Source: JABFRJ01 sp033812735 (GTDB taxonomy: Bacteria > Pseudomonadota > Alphaproteobacteria > Rhizobiales > Hyphomicrobiaceae). Taken from it: a stretch of 64,000 bases of DNA. Shown here piece after piece: positions 16,521 to 24,338 of the stretch (the first letter of the stretch is position 1; each line of letters starts with the position of its first letter). Under the pieces are notes generated by a model. That model saw only the letters and a program-made list of their open reading frames with translations. It made no database searches and had not been told where the DNA came from. The position numbers and the translations under genes were made by a program. The stretch spans positions 44,032 to 108,031 of the forward strand of contig JAPXTA010000001.1 of assembly GCA_033812735.1 (NCBI GenBank), in the 5' to 3' direction.

Positions 16521-16801
16521 TGGACACCACCCTGCTCGGCCAGTTCGGCCTCGGACGGCATGCGATTGCGCCAGGTGTGCAGGGTCAGCACGGCTCTCAA
16601 GAGCGCATCGCATTCCGGCAGCCGCTGTTCGAGCGGCATTACCGTGCCGATTGCGAGTCTGCGCTCGTTCTGTTCCATGGCCTTGCGGGCATCGTCGGCC
16701 AGCTTCTGGGCTTCGGCCAGTTGATGTGCGAGCGCGGCGAGACAGGCATGCATGGCCATGCCGCAGGCGAAGGCGGCTTCAGATTGTTGGGGTGTTCTCA
16801 T
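16517..16801 (-). CDS. Hypothetical helical protein, 94 aa
   Basis: ATG at 16801 (MRTPQQSEAAFACGMAMHAC), overlapping the methyltransferase stop by 4 bases. It is helical, with a coiled-coil-like centre (ALAHQLAEAQKLADDARKAM) and an acidic C-terminus. The start in the longer frame to 16870 is rejected because it would lie inside the methyltransferase gene. Confidence 0.6.
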   Translation of the reverse strand: MRTPQQSEAAFACGMAMHACLAALAHQLAEAQKLADDARKAMEQNERRLAIGTVMPLEQRLPECDALLRAVLTLHTWRNRMPSEAELAEQGGVQ

Positions 16802-17481
16802 GATGATCTCCGCTTGTTGTTGTTGTTTGAAATAGACTGGCGCTGGCGGAACTCCGCCGACGACAGCCACCAGAAGGCCGAAGGGCCTTCATGATTGGGT
16901 GCCCATACCGCCCAGCAGTATCGATGCTTGGTGAAGTGCGACGGCGGCGGCCCGTAGTGGCGCTCCGGCCAGCAGACGATGTCGTCGATGGCATAGAGCC
17001 GTGCCGGCGTATGCTCGCGCCACCAGCGCGTGCGCGTGCGATGGGCGAGCGAAGCGAGGTTCAAGAGCATCGCCACGTTGCCGCCGGTCTCCGCCGCGAA
17101 GCGGAGTGAGCGGTCGATGAACGCATCGGCGAGGCCAGAGCCGTAGGGCGGATTGGTGACGATGTGCTTGGCCCGTGGCCGCGTCTCCTTCAGGAAGTCG
17201 ACGCGGGGGATGCCGTAGCCGTAATCGACGAGATCCGTAGCCACCACCTTATGGCCAGCGTCTGTCAGCACTGATGCAATCGCGCCTTCGCCGCAGGCGG
17301 GCTCCCAGATCGAGCCATCAAAGGCTTCGACCGAGAGCAGCGCACGCGTTGCTTCGGGCGGGGTCGGATAATACTCGTTCGGGATGCGGGATGCGCCCAG
17401 CCGGAAGGCCTGCGGCAGAGCCGCCGGCTTGGTTGTCGCTAGGCTGCGCGGACGCGAACCGAGGATGATGCTCATACTCAT
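16798..17481 (-). CDS. SAM-dependent DNA methyltransferase-like protein
   Basis: The 227-aa protein has a class I methyltransferase core: IWEPACGEGAIASVLTDAGH (motif I, SAM binding), VVATDL (motif II acidic residue) and IVTNPPYGSG (motif IV, amino-methyltransferase NPPY). No target recognition domain or restriction partner is adjacent. It is probably an orphan adenine methyltransferase that protects the element or modifies incoming DNA. It ends in an ATGA overlap with the next small gene and starts in one with the preceding gene. Confidence 0.75.
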   Translation of the reverse strand: MSMSIILGSRPRSLATTKPAALPQAFRLGASRIPNEYYPTPPEATRALLSVEAFDGSIWEPACGEGAIASVLTDAGHKVVATDLVDYGYGIPRVDFLKETRPRAKHIVTNPPYGSGLADAFIDRSLRFAAETGGNVAMLLNLASLAHRTRTRWWREHTPARLYAIDDIVCWPERHYGPPPSHFTKHRYCWAVWAPNHEGPSAFWWLSSAEFRQRQSISNNNNKRRSS

Positions 17482-17822
17482 GGTGCACCTCCTTCGCTTT
17501 CACCTCGACGCGCTTTCAGAGCAAAGCTTCGAAGCTTTGCGACGCCAGCGGGTCGCCCCGTCGTGACGGCATGCCTGATGACACGACAAGCGAAGTCATC
17601 GACGATTTCGAGCCAGGCATCGCAAACAAGCCCGTCACAGGCTTTCGCCAGTGCGAGACCTGCCTCGCCCGCATGGGCGGCAAAGCCCATGAAGCCGCCG
17701 AAGATGTTTTCCCGATCGCAATTCGGGAATATCTCCTCGTGGATGCGCTCCAGCTCTTCGCTCATAGCTATCGTCGCGAAGGCGATGTCGCGAGCGTATT
17801 CGGCAAGGGTGTGCGGGTTCAT
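17478..17822 (-). CDS. Hypothetical helical protein, 114 aa
   Basis: ATG at 17822 (MNPHTLAEYARDIAFATIAM), directly in a stop/start cassette shared with the 72-aa gene. Mostly helical, with a Gly/Phe-rich segment (ENIFGGFMGFAAHAGEAGLA) and a basic tail. It overlaps the methyltransferase start by 4 bases. No family was recognised. Confidence 0.6.
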   Translation of the reverse strand: MNPHTLAEYARDIAFATIAMSEELERIHEEIFPNCDRENIFGGFMGFAAHAGEAGLALAKACDGLVCDAWLEIVDDFACRVIRHAVTTGRPAGVAKLRSFALKARRGESEGGAP

Positions 17823-17833
17823 GAGCGCACCTC
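17819..17833 (-). promoter_or_regulatory. Stop/SD/start coupling cassette, copy 1
   Basis: GAGGTGCGCTCATGA in which GAGGTG is the ribosome site, ATG the next start and TGA the previous stop. It also encodes the C-terminal residues EVRS of the upstream protein. Confidence 0.7.
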
Positions 17834-18037
17834 ATAGGCGGCGAAGATGAGGTGCTCGTGATGGCCGAGTGTGCTGCCATCGAGGACGTGCCTGACCTCG
17901 TCGAGACGCCTGAGCACATTGCGCTCGGCATTCTCGGCGGAGCAAGCCGAGACCCTGATGCTGTAGCCCTGCTCGACGCTGTAGACGACGTCGAACAGCT
18001 TTCTCGGCCGGCGGGTGCGGGAGACTTTCTTACTCAT
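17819..18037 (-). CDS. Hypothetical protein, 72 aa, ending EVRS
   Basis: ATG at 18037 (MSKKVSRTRRPRKLFDVVYS). A basic N-terminus leads into a beta-alpha-beta-like core with SAENAERNVLRRLDEV. The C-terminus EVRS is dictated by the coupling cassette that starts the next gene. No known family; similar in style to the neighbouring 59-68 aa proteins (alternating strand and helix with an xAENAE/xDEARR helix). Confidence 0.6.
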   Translation of the reverse strand: MSKKVSRTRRPRKLFDVVYSVEQGYSIRVSACSAENAERNVLRRLDEVRHVLDGSTLGHHEHLIFAAYEVRS

Positions 18038-18363
18038 AGCTCCACCTCCCCGTCAGCAGGGAACGCAGCATCGAGCAGCTTGACGATACGCTTCGGAAGA
18101 TAATCGCGCGGCTCGTCATAGCCGAACTGGATACGGTCGAACGGGATCAGCTCTTTCCGCTTCTTTGTCTTGATCGATGCGATGGTGACGTTGTGACAGC
18201 CCCACGGCTCGACCTTGACCGTGTATCCGGCTGCGCGCAGCGCCTCAGCGACGTGCTCGGTCATGATGATAGTGTCGCCGTCGTTGAAACCGAATTTGCA
18301 GAAGGCTTCTTCCCACGACCAGGTGAAGTGGCTGCCGCAGCCTGGACAAGAGGTGATGCTCAT
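18034..18363 (-). CDS. Hypothetical protein, 109 aa, with Cys pair
   Basis: ATG at 18363 (MSITSCPGCGSHFTWSWEEAF), inside the second coupling cassette. A CPGCG knuckle near the N-terminus could bind zinc with further Cys residues (C26, and C in WGCHNV), so a small zinc-binding protein is possible. The end EVEL overlaps the next start. The longer open frame to 18456 would overlap the upstream gene and is rejected. Confidence 0.6.
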   Translation of the reverse strand: MSITSCPGCGSHFTWSWEEAFCKFGFNDGDTIIMTEHVAEALRAAGYTVKVEPWGCHNVTIASIKTKKRKELIPFDRIQFGYDEPRDYLPKRIVKLLDAAFPADGEVEL

Positions 18364-18374
18364 GAGCGCACCTC
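18360..18374 (-). promoter_or_regulatory. Stop/SD/start coupling cassette, copy 2
   Basis: An exact second copy of GAGGTGCGCTCATGA at the junction of the 68-aa and 109-aa genes. Confidence 0.7.
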
Positions 18375-18566
18375 CTTTCCCGCTTGGTCGCAGACGATGA
18401 GGTCTGTGCGGCCGAGGGTTTCGGTGTGGAAGCAGCCGACGCCATCCTCGTCCCACAATTCGCGGGCGATTTCGTTTGCTTCGGCGAGGCCTGATGCCTC
18501 GATGGTCGTGCGATGGACGAGCACCTCGACGATCGTGATGTCATAGGATTTCAGAGATGCGGTCAT
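18360..18566 (-). CDS. Hypothetical protein, 68 aa, ending EVRS
   Basis: ATG at 18566 (MTASLKSYDITIVEVLVHRT). Beta strand, helix (ASGLAEANEIARELWDED), beta pattern like the 59-aa neighbour (SPDEARRCAETAFDEG) and the 72-aa protein (SAENAERNVLRRLDEV), so these three probably derive from one another by duplication. The EVRS end overlaps the following start. Confidence 0.6.
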   Translation of the reverse strand: MTASLKSYDITIVEVLVHRTTIEASGLAEANEIARELWDEDGVGCFHTETLGRTDLIVCDQAGKEVRS

Positions 18567-18742
18567 GGCTGCACCTCCTCGACTTCGATGCGGAGGATTC
18601 TGCCTTCGCAGAGCTCGAAGCGGCCTTCATCGAAAGCGGTCTCCGCGCAGCGCCTGGCCTCGTCAGGCGACTTGGCCTGAACCGTGCCGTCCCACCAATC
18701 CTCCATGATGACGAAGCAATCATAGGTCTTGAGTTCACTCAT
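18563..18742 (-). CDS. Hypothetical protein, 59 aa
   Basis: ATG at 18742 (MSELKTYDCFVIMEDWWDGT); the end is RIEVEEVQP. The GAGGTG inside its last codons is the ribosome site for the 68-aa gene, whose ATG overlaps the stop. The helix SPDEARRCAETAFDEG and flanking strands resemble the 68-aa and 72-aa neighbours. Coupling on both sides supports a real gene. Confidence 0.6.
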   Translation of the reverse strand: MSELKTYDCFVIMEDWWDGTVQAKSPDEARRCAETAFDEGRFELCEGRILRIEVEEVQP

Positions 18743-18753
18743 GAGCGCACCTC
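18739..18753 (-). promoter_or_regulatory. Stop/SD/start coupling cassette, copy 3
   Basis: A third exact copy of GAGGTGCGCTCATGA, between the 69-aa and 59-aa genes. Confidence 0.7.
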
Positions 18754-18948
18754 ACGATCTGCGGTTCGCTCCGCCGTGACGGCATCGGCAATGGCTTTGT
18801 CGATGGTGTGTGCGACCGAGTAATGGTCGTGTGGCGGGCAATCGAATTGCCGTTTCGTCCGGATGAGCGCGTAGCGTGCGAGTTTCAGGGCATCGACGAG
18901 CGCCGCATAGCGGCGACGCTCGAGAGTGATGAGAGGGAGGTCCGTCAT
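18739..18948 (-). CDS. Hypothetical protein, 69 aa, ending EVRS
   Basis: ATG at 18948 (MTDLPLITLERRRYAALVDA). Helical, with a polar centre (TKRQFDCPPHDHYSVAHTID). It ends in EVRS because of the coupling cassette and overlaps the upstream 59-aa gene stop by 4 bases. No family was recognised. Confidence 0.55.
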   Translation of the reverse strand: MTDLPLITLERRRYAALVDALKLARYALIRTKRQFDCPPHDHYSVAHTIDKAIADAVTAERTADREVRS

Positions 18949-19124
18949 GCGCGGCCTCCCTTGGAGTATCCGTCGAAGTCGAAGCCACGATTGGAACGCG
19001 GGTCGCCATCACAGATGACAGTGAGCAATTCGGTTGCGTCTTCGTCGGTGTCATCGACGAGCAGGATGCGCTCGTCGAGACCACCAAAGCGGGAACTATC
19101 GTTGTGAGAGTATGCGTGTCTCAT
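18945..19124 (-). CDS. Hypothetical protein, 59 aa
   Basis: ATG at 19124 (MRHAYSHNDSSRFGGLDERI). Acidic middle (LLVDDTDEDATELLTVICDG) and basic end. It lies 10 nt downstream of the 73-aa gene and overlaps the next start, so it belongs to the same transcript. The longer open frame to 19190 would run into the 73-aa gene. Confidence 0.55.
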   Translation of the reverse strand: MRHAYSHNDSSRFGGLDERILLVDDTDEDATELLTVICDGDPRSNRGFDFDGYSKGGRA

Positions 19125-19134
19125 GCTGGCCTCC

Positions 19135-19356
19135 CTATGCGGCGTTCGCTTCGGTTGCGTTGGCCGCGGCGTCATCCGCATCGGCTTCACGCAGCATGAT
19201 GTCGCCGCCGTTGAGCGGCAGGTATTCGAGCTTCAGGGAAAAGCCCTTGCCGTCCTTCTGGCGCCAGGCGCAGCCGATGTCGTTCCAGTAGCGTTTGTCG
19301 CCTTTGCTGGTGACGGCGAGGATGCGATGGGTGGGTTTGTTGGATGGTGTCGTCAT
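19135..19356 (-). CDS. Small element-encoded paralogue (KGFS-like family), 73 aa
   Basis: ATG at 19356 (MTTPSNKPTHRILAVTSKGD), the first gene of the minus-strand small-gene string. The core NDIGCAWRQKDGKGFSLKLE and following PLNGGDIML are shared with the 75-aa protein at 15829-16056 and partly with the protein at 1-387. An Ala/Asp-rich tail follows. Function unknown. Confidence 0.65.
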   Translation of the reverse strand: MTTPSNKPTHRILAVTSKGDKRYWNDIGCAWRQKDGKGFSLKLEYLPLNGGDIMLREADADDAAANATEANAA

Positions 19357-19942
19357 GAGAAATGACCTTTCTTCGTTGTGAGCGAGGGCCGGAATTGGCG
19401 ACCTCGTTGCCGCCCGTTCCTCACAGCGCTGCATCGGGGTCACACGGCAAAATTTCGGGTGGGCAGCGAGAATGAGCTCGAGGGCGCTTTCGCAACGCGA
19501 AAGGCCCGGCGCGGGGCCCCCGTGGCTTTGCTCACGGGGTGCGCGAGCGCATTGTCGCGCGGGTCCCACACGTTCATTTTGTCGTTGAAGGGCCAGCCGC
19601 CCAGAAAGCGTCATGTCGGAGGCATGCCTTCGGCATGACGGCGGCCGCCCGTCCCCAAGGTGCGCGCCTGTGAGACGGTTGCGGCAAACTGATGAGGTCG
19701 ACCAGACGGAACGAGAGAGCGGCGGAGAAAGGTATGTGATTGAGAGTGACTGACAGCACTCCACTCTTCTGCATCAACGACGTTGGTCGCCAGCTCTGTT
19801 GTTTTAGATGCTTGGCATGATTACCCGTCGGCTCGATCAGACTCGGAAACTTGATATCAAGCTCATATTTGCCTGCGATCATGCAGGTCTCGGGCGCACC
19901 CGATAAGCAAGACGGCGGTAGAGGCTACTGTGGGCACCGCCG
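19357..19942. other. Divergent intergenic region, no gene seen
   Basis: About 585 bases between the minus-strand small-gene string and the plus-strand membrane-protein operon, so it should hold promoters for both. Frames here read poorly. A short palindrome TTGATATCAA occurs near 19851 and recurs near 40025; a CATGCC/GGCATG hairpin lies near 19622-19637. Confidence 0.4.
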
Positions 19943-20872
19943 ATGTCGATCTTCGTCCAAGCTTCGATAGCCATCGCTGCGGCAGTCTTCATCGCCGTGT
20001 CGGCGATCATGAACGCTGTGTTCCTGTCGAGCCTTGGACAGACGGCGATGGAAGCGTCTCTGCTGACCGCCGTCAGTATCGCAGCAGATATCGCCAAGGC
20101 CATCCTGCCGGTTCTGGTGGTGCGCGCAATTGCTGTGCGAGCCTGGTGGCACTGCGCCACGGCGACGGTCATGCTGGCATTGCTGGTGACGATGTCGCTG
20201 ACCTCAGGCACAGGGTTTGCAGCCCTGACGCGGAATGCTGTGACCGCGATACGCGCATCTCACGCCGAGCGTATCGACGGCCTTCGCCAGCGCCTCCAGG
20301 AAATCGAAGCTTCGCTGACGGCCTTGCCGACAGCTCGACAGCTGGCCGTCGTGACATCGGAAATCGAGGCCAAGAGGGTCGAATGGGCCTGGACGTCGAC
20401 GAAGGGCTGTACCGACATTACCAATGCAGCCGGTCGCCGCTTCTGTACAGCTCTCTCAGCACTGCGCAGCGAGGCCACAGTCGCCGAAGCGCGGGACCGG
20501 CTCACCGCGGAGCGGAGTGGCACACGGGCGCAGCTGGACCGGCTTCGGGAGGCCGGGGCCGGCGGGGACCATGACCCGCAAGCCACGGCCATTGCAGCCC
20601 TTCTGCGTGTCGACCCCGCCCTGCTCCGTGTCGTGCTGCCGGTCTGGATAGCCGTCGTGCTCGAGCTTGGAACTGTCGCTCTCGTTCTGTTGTGGGCCGG
20701 TCCGACGGTCAGGCTCTGGAAAGAGCCCAATGGTTACACGGCGTTGGAGGAGAAAACGGAGGCGCCGGTCATCCAGCCTCCCCCGCCCCGCCCGCCCGAT
20801 CCGGTCGGTTGGCAATTGCAGCGTAGTCGCATTAAACTGCAAGTCGGTCGGGACGGAAGCCATGCACGGTAG
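19943..20872 (+). CDS. Integral membrane protein of the transfer region, 309 aa
   Basis: ATG at 19943 (MSIFVQASIAIAAAVFIAVS). Three N-terminal membrane helices (about 5-30, 35-60, 68-90) are followed by a soluble Arg/Glu-rich helical domain with two Cys residues (CTDITNAAGRRFC), a fourth membrane helix near 230-252 and a Pro-rich cytoplasmic tail (PPPPRPPDPVG). It starts a five- or six-gene plus-strand run that includes the coupling protein, so a role in transfer is plausible; no named family was recognised. Confidence 0.65.
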   Translation: MSIFVQASIAIAAAVFIAVSAIMNAVFLSSLGQTAMEASLLTAVSIAADIAKAILPVLVVRAIAVRAWWHCATATVMLALLVTMSLTSGTGFAALTRNAVTAIRASHAERIDGLRQRLQEIEASLTALPTARQLAVVTSEIEAKRVEWAWTSTKGCTDITNAAGRRFCTALSALRSEATVAEARDRLTAERSGTRAQLDRLREAGAGGDHDPQATAIAALLRVDPALLRVVLPVWIAVVLELGTVALVLLWAGPTVRLWKEPNGYTALEEKTEAPVIQPPPPRPPDPVGWQLQRSRIKLQVGRDGSHAR

Positions 20873-21221
20873 AGGCGACGACGAGGAAGAGGAGCGACGG
20901 CGGCAGGCCCGAGAGAACCAGGGCCGGTCGTTCGAGGATCGTTGGTATGGCTCCCAGCTGGACGATGATGATGGACGGCGGCGCAATCGCCGTCTGCGCG
21001 TCAAGCAGATGCCCCTCTACATGACCTTGACTGTCCACGCCGTGATGGATGTGGCCATGAAGCAGGCGGGCTTCAGAAGCCTCCCCGACTTCTTCGAGTT
21101 CCTGCTATCGGAGTATCTAAAGGCTTCACCGCTGGACGAGACGGCCCTGAAGAGCATCCCCCAAGAAGAAAAACTGCAAGCGCGGGTTCTGGAAAAGCGA
21201 GCTAAAAACGATGCCAAGTAG
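20862..21221 (+). CDS. Hypothetical charged protein, 119 aa (possible DNA-binding accessory)
   Basis: ATG at 20862 preceded by GGACGGAAG and overlapping the preceding gene by 11 bases. The first 50 residues are extremely charged (GDDEEEERRRQARENQG). A more ordered segment follows (LTVHAVMDVAMKQAGFRSLP), resembling a ribbon-helix-helix or helical adaptor. It precedes the coupling protein gene; a relaxosome-linked role is possible but unproven. Confidence 0.6.
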   Translation: MHGRGDDEEEERRRQARENQGRSFEDRWYGSQLDDDDGRRRNRRLRVKQMPLYMTLTVHAVMDVAMKQAGFRSLPDFFEFLLSEYLKASPLDETALKSIPQEEKLQARVLEKRAKNDAK

Positions 21222-21729
21222 CCGGACACCCGAGCCGCGCCGTGATGCCGGTGACAAAGAGCTCGCCCTCTGGATGCTCGAACGGATGCGCCACAGCGAG
21301 AGCTTCCTGGAGGATATCCGGGCCGCGCGAAGCGCAGGTGATACCGACATCCTGGATCGGCCGGAATACGTTGCGCAGCATCGTAAGCGACTGGCACATC
21401 TCTACCAGGGCGGCGACGAGAAGCTTGTCGAGATTTCTGAGGACACGGCCGACAGGCTTCAGCTGATTGCGACGCAGGGCCTGCTGTCGTGCGACGAGCA
21501 TGTTCTGGAGAAGGCCCTCGCGTCCTTTCTTGCTGCAAACCCGAAGATTGCAGCGACGGTGCCGGCCGACTGGCCGACGACGTTGGATGCTGCCAAGGCT
21601 GAGGTCGAGGGCCGAACCAAGGGCCGCTTTCGGGCGAGTTTCACGGCTGACCTGGCAACCGCAGCGCGGAGTGAACTGGACCGCCGCGCTGAAGCCGAAC
21701 GGGCGCGCGATCATGGCCGCGAAAGCTGA
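21211..21729 (+). CDS. Hypothetical soluble protein, 172 aa
   Basis: ATG at 21211, overlapping the preceding stop. Soluble, helical and acidic/basic balanced (RLAHLYQGGDEKLVEISEDT ... LLSCDEHVLEKALASFL), with an Arg/Glu-rich C-terminus. Located immediately before the VirD4-like gene, so perhaps a coupling-protein partner. No family was recognised. Confidence 0.6.
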   Translation: MPSSRTPEPRRDAGDKELALWMLERMRHSESFLEDIRAARSAGDTDILDRPEYVAQHRKRLAHLYQGGDEKLVEISEDTADRLQLIATQGLLSCDEHVLEKALASFLAANPKIAATVPADWPTTLDAAKAEVEGRTKGRFRASFTADLATAARSELDRRAEAERARDHGRES

Positions 21730-21795
21730 GAGCATCTTCAGAGGGGTTGCAGCGGGCCGCTGAGATTTACCGACGACGATGGTGATACGCAGAGC

Positions 21796-23340
21796 ATGGC
21801 AACGGGGCCCGACAAGTCCGGCAAACTGACCTTCCTCGAGCATTTGCGGGAGGACTTGCCGCGCGGAATCGCAGGAAGGCCGCATCAGCCAATTTCAGCG
21901 GGCTGGGGTGATGTCTGGGCCAATCCTGAAAAGTTTGCCTACGGCAAGGGAACAGCCAATGGGCGACGAGGTGTGTTCCTTGGATATGACGGAGCGGGCG
22001 ACGATGGCCATCCGGTTGGTTTCACGGATGACCGTCATGTGATGACCGTTGCGGGGTCCCGCGCTGGTAAAGGCCGGTCGCTCGTCATTCCGAACATGCT
22101 GATGTATGAAGGCTCGGTGCTCGCCATCGATCCCAAGGGGGAACTGGCACGCATCACGAGCCGGGCCCGCGCAGCGATGGGCCAGCGTGTTGTCGTCCTC
22201 GATCCGTTCGGGGCCAGCCTGCAGGACTGCAAGAGCGATGAACAGCGCGAAGCGTTGGCAAAACGTCTCGGCGCCTATAACCCTCTCGATGAGCTCGACC
22301 CCTCCTCCGATACGTTCGTCGAGGATGCGGCGGTCATTGCCAACGCGCTCATCAAAGACAGCCGATCGAACGACCGGTTCTGGGCGGACAGCGCCAAGGT
22401 GCTGGTGCACGCGCTCATACTGTTCGTGTTCACGTTCCCTGAGAAAGAGCGCAATCTCTGCACGGTGCGCGATCTCCTCGCCTTGAAGGGTCCACAATTG
22501 GCGAGAGCGACCGAAGTGCTCGGCATGAAACCCGAAGCCGCCCTATGGGAGTTGATGCGCAAAACTGGAGATCGCTTCCAGGGAATGGTGATGTCTGCCG
22601 GCAACACTTTCGGCGAGATGCACGACAACGGACGGTCGTCCGTTCTGGCCACGGCACGCACGGAAACCGCGTTCCTCGATAGCCCGAAACTGAGAGAGAC
22701 GCTGGTGCGCAGCGATTTCAAGCTCGGTGAGCTCAAGCGTGGTGCCGTGACGGTCTACCTATGCCTGCCGGCAGGTCGCATGATGTCGCATGCCAATTGG
22801 CTGAGGACAATCATCGATCTCGGAATGTACGTGTTCGAGCGCGACATACGCAAGGCCGACACCCCTCTCCTCATGGTCCTCGATGAGTTCCCGGTGCTCG
22901 GCTATATGCGCACGATCGAGGCGGCCGCAGGACAGATCGCCGGCTTCGGTGTGAAGCTGTGGACCATCGTGCAGGACATCACGCAGCTGCAGCGCCTTTA
23001 TCGTGATAGCTGGGAGACGTTCGTTGCAAACTCGGGAGTTGTGACGGCATTCGCTAATTCGGATGGTTCGACACTTGAATATTTATCGACACAGCTCGGC
23101 CGGATCACAATCGATGTGATCAGGGACAGTGAAGCATCGGCCGCGCAATTGCGATCCGGCGCAAAGATGACGCAACGTCAGACGCGCGACGATCCCCTCC
23201 TCGCCCCGCACGAGATCGCTATCAAGTTCGCACGTGACAAGCATCGGATACTGGTGTTGCCCGCTGGCGAGGCGCCACTTGGGCTGCAGCGGGCGATGTA
23301 TGACTTGGATCCGAACTTCGCGGGACTGTTCGATCCTTGA
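21796..23340 (+). CDS. Type IV secretion coupling protein, VirD4/TraG-like ATPase
   Basis: The 514-aa protein has Walker A at residues 86-95 (AGSRAGKGRS), Walker B at about 358-365 (LLMVLDEFP) and other TraG/VirD4 landmarks (VLAIDPKGEL, VVLDPFG, FWADSAKVLVHALI). Such hexameric ATPases carry the relaxase-DNA complex to the secretion channel. VirD4 proteins usually begin with two membrane helices; none is visible here, so it may dock through the neighbouring membrane proteins at 19943 or 23350. No VirB4 or other channel genes lie in the window. Confidence 0.85.
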   Translation: MATGPDKSGKLTFLEHLREDLPRGIAGRPHQPISAGWGDVWANPEKFAYGKGTANGRRGVFLGYDGAGDDGHPVGFTDDRHVMTVAGSRAGKGRSLVIPNMLMYEGSVLAIDPKGELARITSRARAAMGQRVVVLDPFGASLQDCKSDEQREALAKRLGAYNPLDELDPSSDTFVEDAAVIANALIKDSRSNDRFWADSAKVLVHALILFVFTFPEKERNLCTVRDLLALKGPQLARATEVLGMKPEAALWELMRKTGDRFQGMVMSAGNTFGEMHDNGRSSVLATARTETAFLDSPKLRETLVRSDFKLGELKRGAVTVYLCLPAGRMMSHANWLRTIIDLGMYVFERDIRKADTPLLMVLDEFPVLGYMRTIEAAAGQIAGFGVKLWTIVQDITQLQRLYRDSWETFVANSGVVTAFANSDGSTLEYLSTQLGRITIDVIRDSEASAAQLRSGAKMTQRQTRDDPLLAPHEIAIKFARDKHRILVLPAGEAPLGLQRAMYDLDPNFAGLFDP

Positions 23341-23349
23341 GGGGGGACG

Positions 23350-24306
23350 ATGATGAAGCGCACGACCAGATTGCGTTGGGATGATCTCCTTCAACTCGGG
23401 GCCGGACTCGTCGGTGCCGCAGCAATCGCGAAGATTTATTGGCTGACCGGGGACGGCACGGAGACCGACTCGATCAGCGCAGCGATCCGACATCATGGCA
23501 TTATAGCAGCCGTCGTATTCAAGCTGATCCTTCCTGTGGCAGCAATTGCTGGATGTCTGTTCTTCGCATATCGGGCGCTGGTTGATAAACCTATCGCCAT
23601 TCTTGCAACTCCGAGGGTTCAGCATAACAACGGACTTCCGTCCATTTCTTGGGAGCAAACCGCCGGCAGCACCGAAACCGTAGCAGATAGCCGCACAAGC
23701 GGCTTCAACGGCGCTCTCGTTGTATTCGTCTTGATCGGGGGGCTATCCGGATACTTCCTTAGCCAACCGGACAATGCGCTTCGTAATACGTTGATTGGGA
23801 TGGCAGCTTGCCTGCTACTTGGTTTTCACGCACTTGGGCGCTTCGCTTCTGAGCTGACGCCGAATGAGAAGTCATCGCCGGTTACTCGAACTGAGCGATG
23901 CAGGATGTTGGTCGAGGAAGGTGATGGCACTTTGATGCTCGTCATCGCGCGCGGTGCCGGCGATGGTGACAACTTACCCATCGTCGCCCGGCTGCCCCTC
24001 GACTCGTTCTCGAACTTCGAAGAGGGAACCCACAAGCAGTGGTTTCGTAGTCGGAGCACGACTGCCGAACTGATCGATTGGGGTGTTATCGTCTTGCAGA
24101 CCCGTTCTGGTGATGTCGTGCCAGTCGCAGAATCTGTCGATGCCCAATATGAGCTGACAAAACTGTTGGGTCTGTTCCAGATGCATATCGTCGAGCCGCG
24201 CGAACAATTGATGCAGACGTTTGTGACAGGCAGACGTGCACAAGAGCATGGGCGCATGCTAGGCGGTTCGCCCGAAAGTTTCCCTGTGCCATCGCGTCGG
24301 TTCTGA
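23350..24306 (+). CDS. Membrane protein of the transfer region, 318 aa
   Basis: ATG at 23350 after GAGGGGGG. Membrane helices are visible at about 14-32, 50-75, 118-138 and 145-163; the C-terminal half is soluble (ELTKLLGLFQMHIVEPREQL). It starts 9 nt after the coupling-protein stop, so it is co-transcribed and may supply the missing membrane anchor. No family was recognised. Confidence 0.65.
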   Translation: MMKRTTRLRWDDLLQLGAGLVGAAAIAKIYWLTGDGTETDSISAAIRHHGIIAAVVFKLILPVAAIAGCLFFAYRALVDKPIAILATPRVQHNNGLPSISWEQTAGSTETVADSRTSGFNGALVVFVLIGGLSGYFLSQPDNALRNTLIGMAACLLLGFHALGRFASELTPNEKSSPVTRTERCRMLVEEGDGTLMLVIARGAGDGDNLPIVARLPLDSFSNFEEGTHKQWFRSRSTTAELIDWGVIVLQTRSGDVVPVAESVDAQYELTKLLGLFQMHIVEPREQLMQTFVTGRRAQEHGRMLGGSPESFPVPSRRF

Positions 24307-24338
24307 CGCGTTTCGATCCAAGAGCGGAGTGGCGACAT

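Noticed and set aside
19574..19882. 102-codon minus-strand frame in the divergent intergenic region
   Set aside because: No ribosome site, irregular composition and no coupling to the small-gene string.
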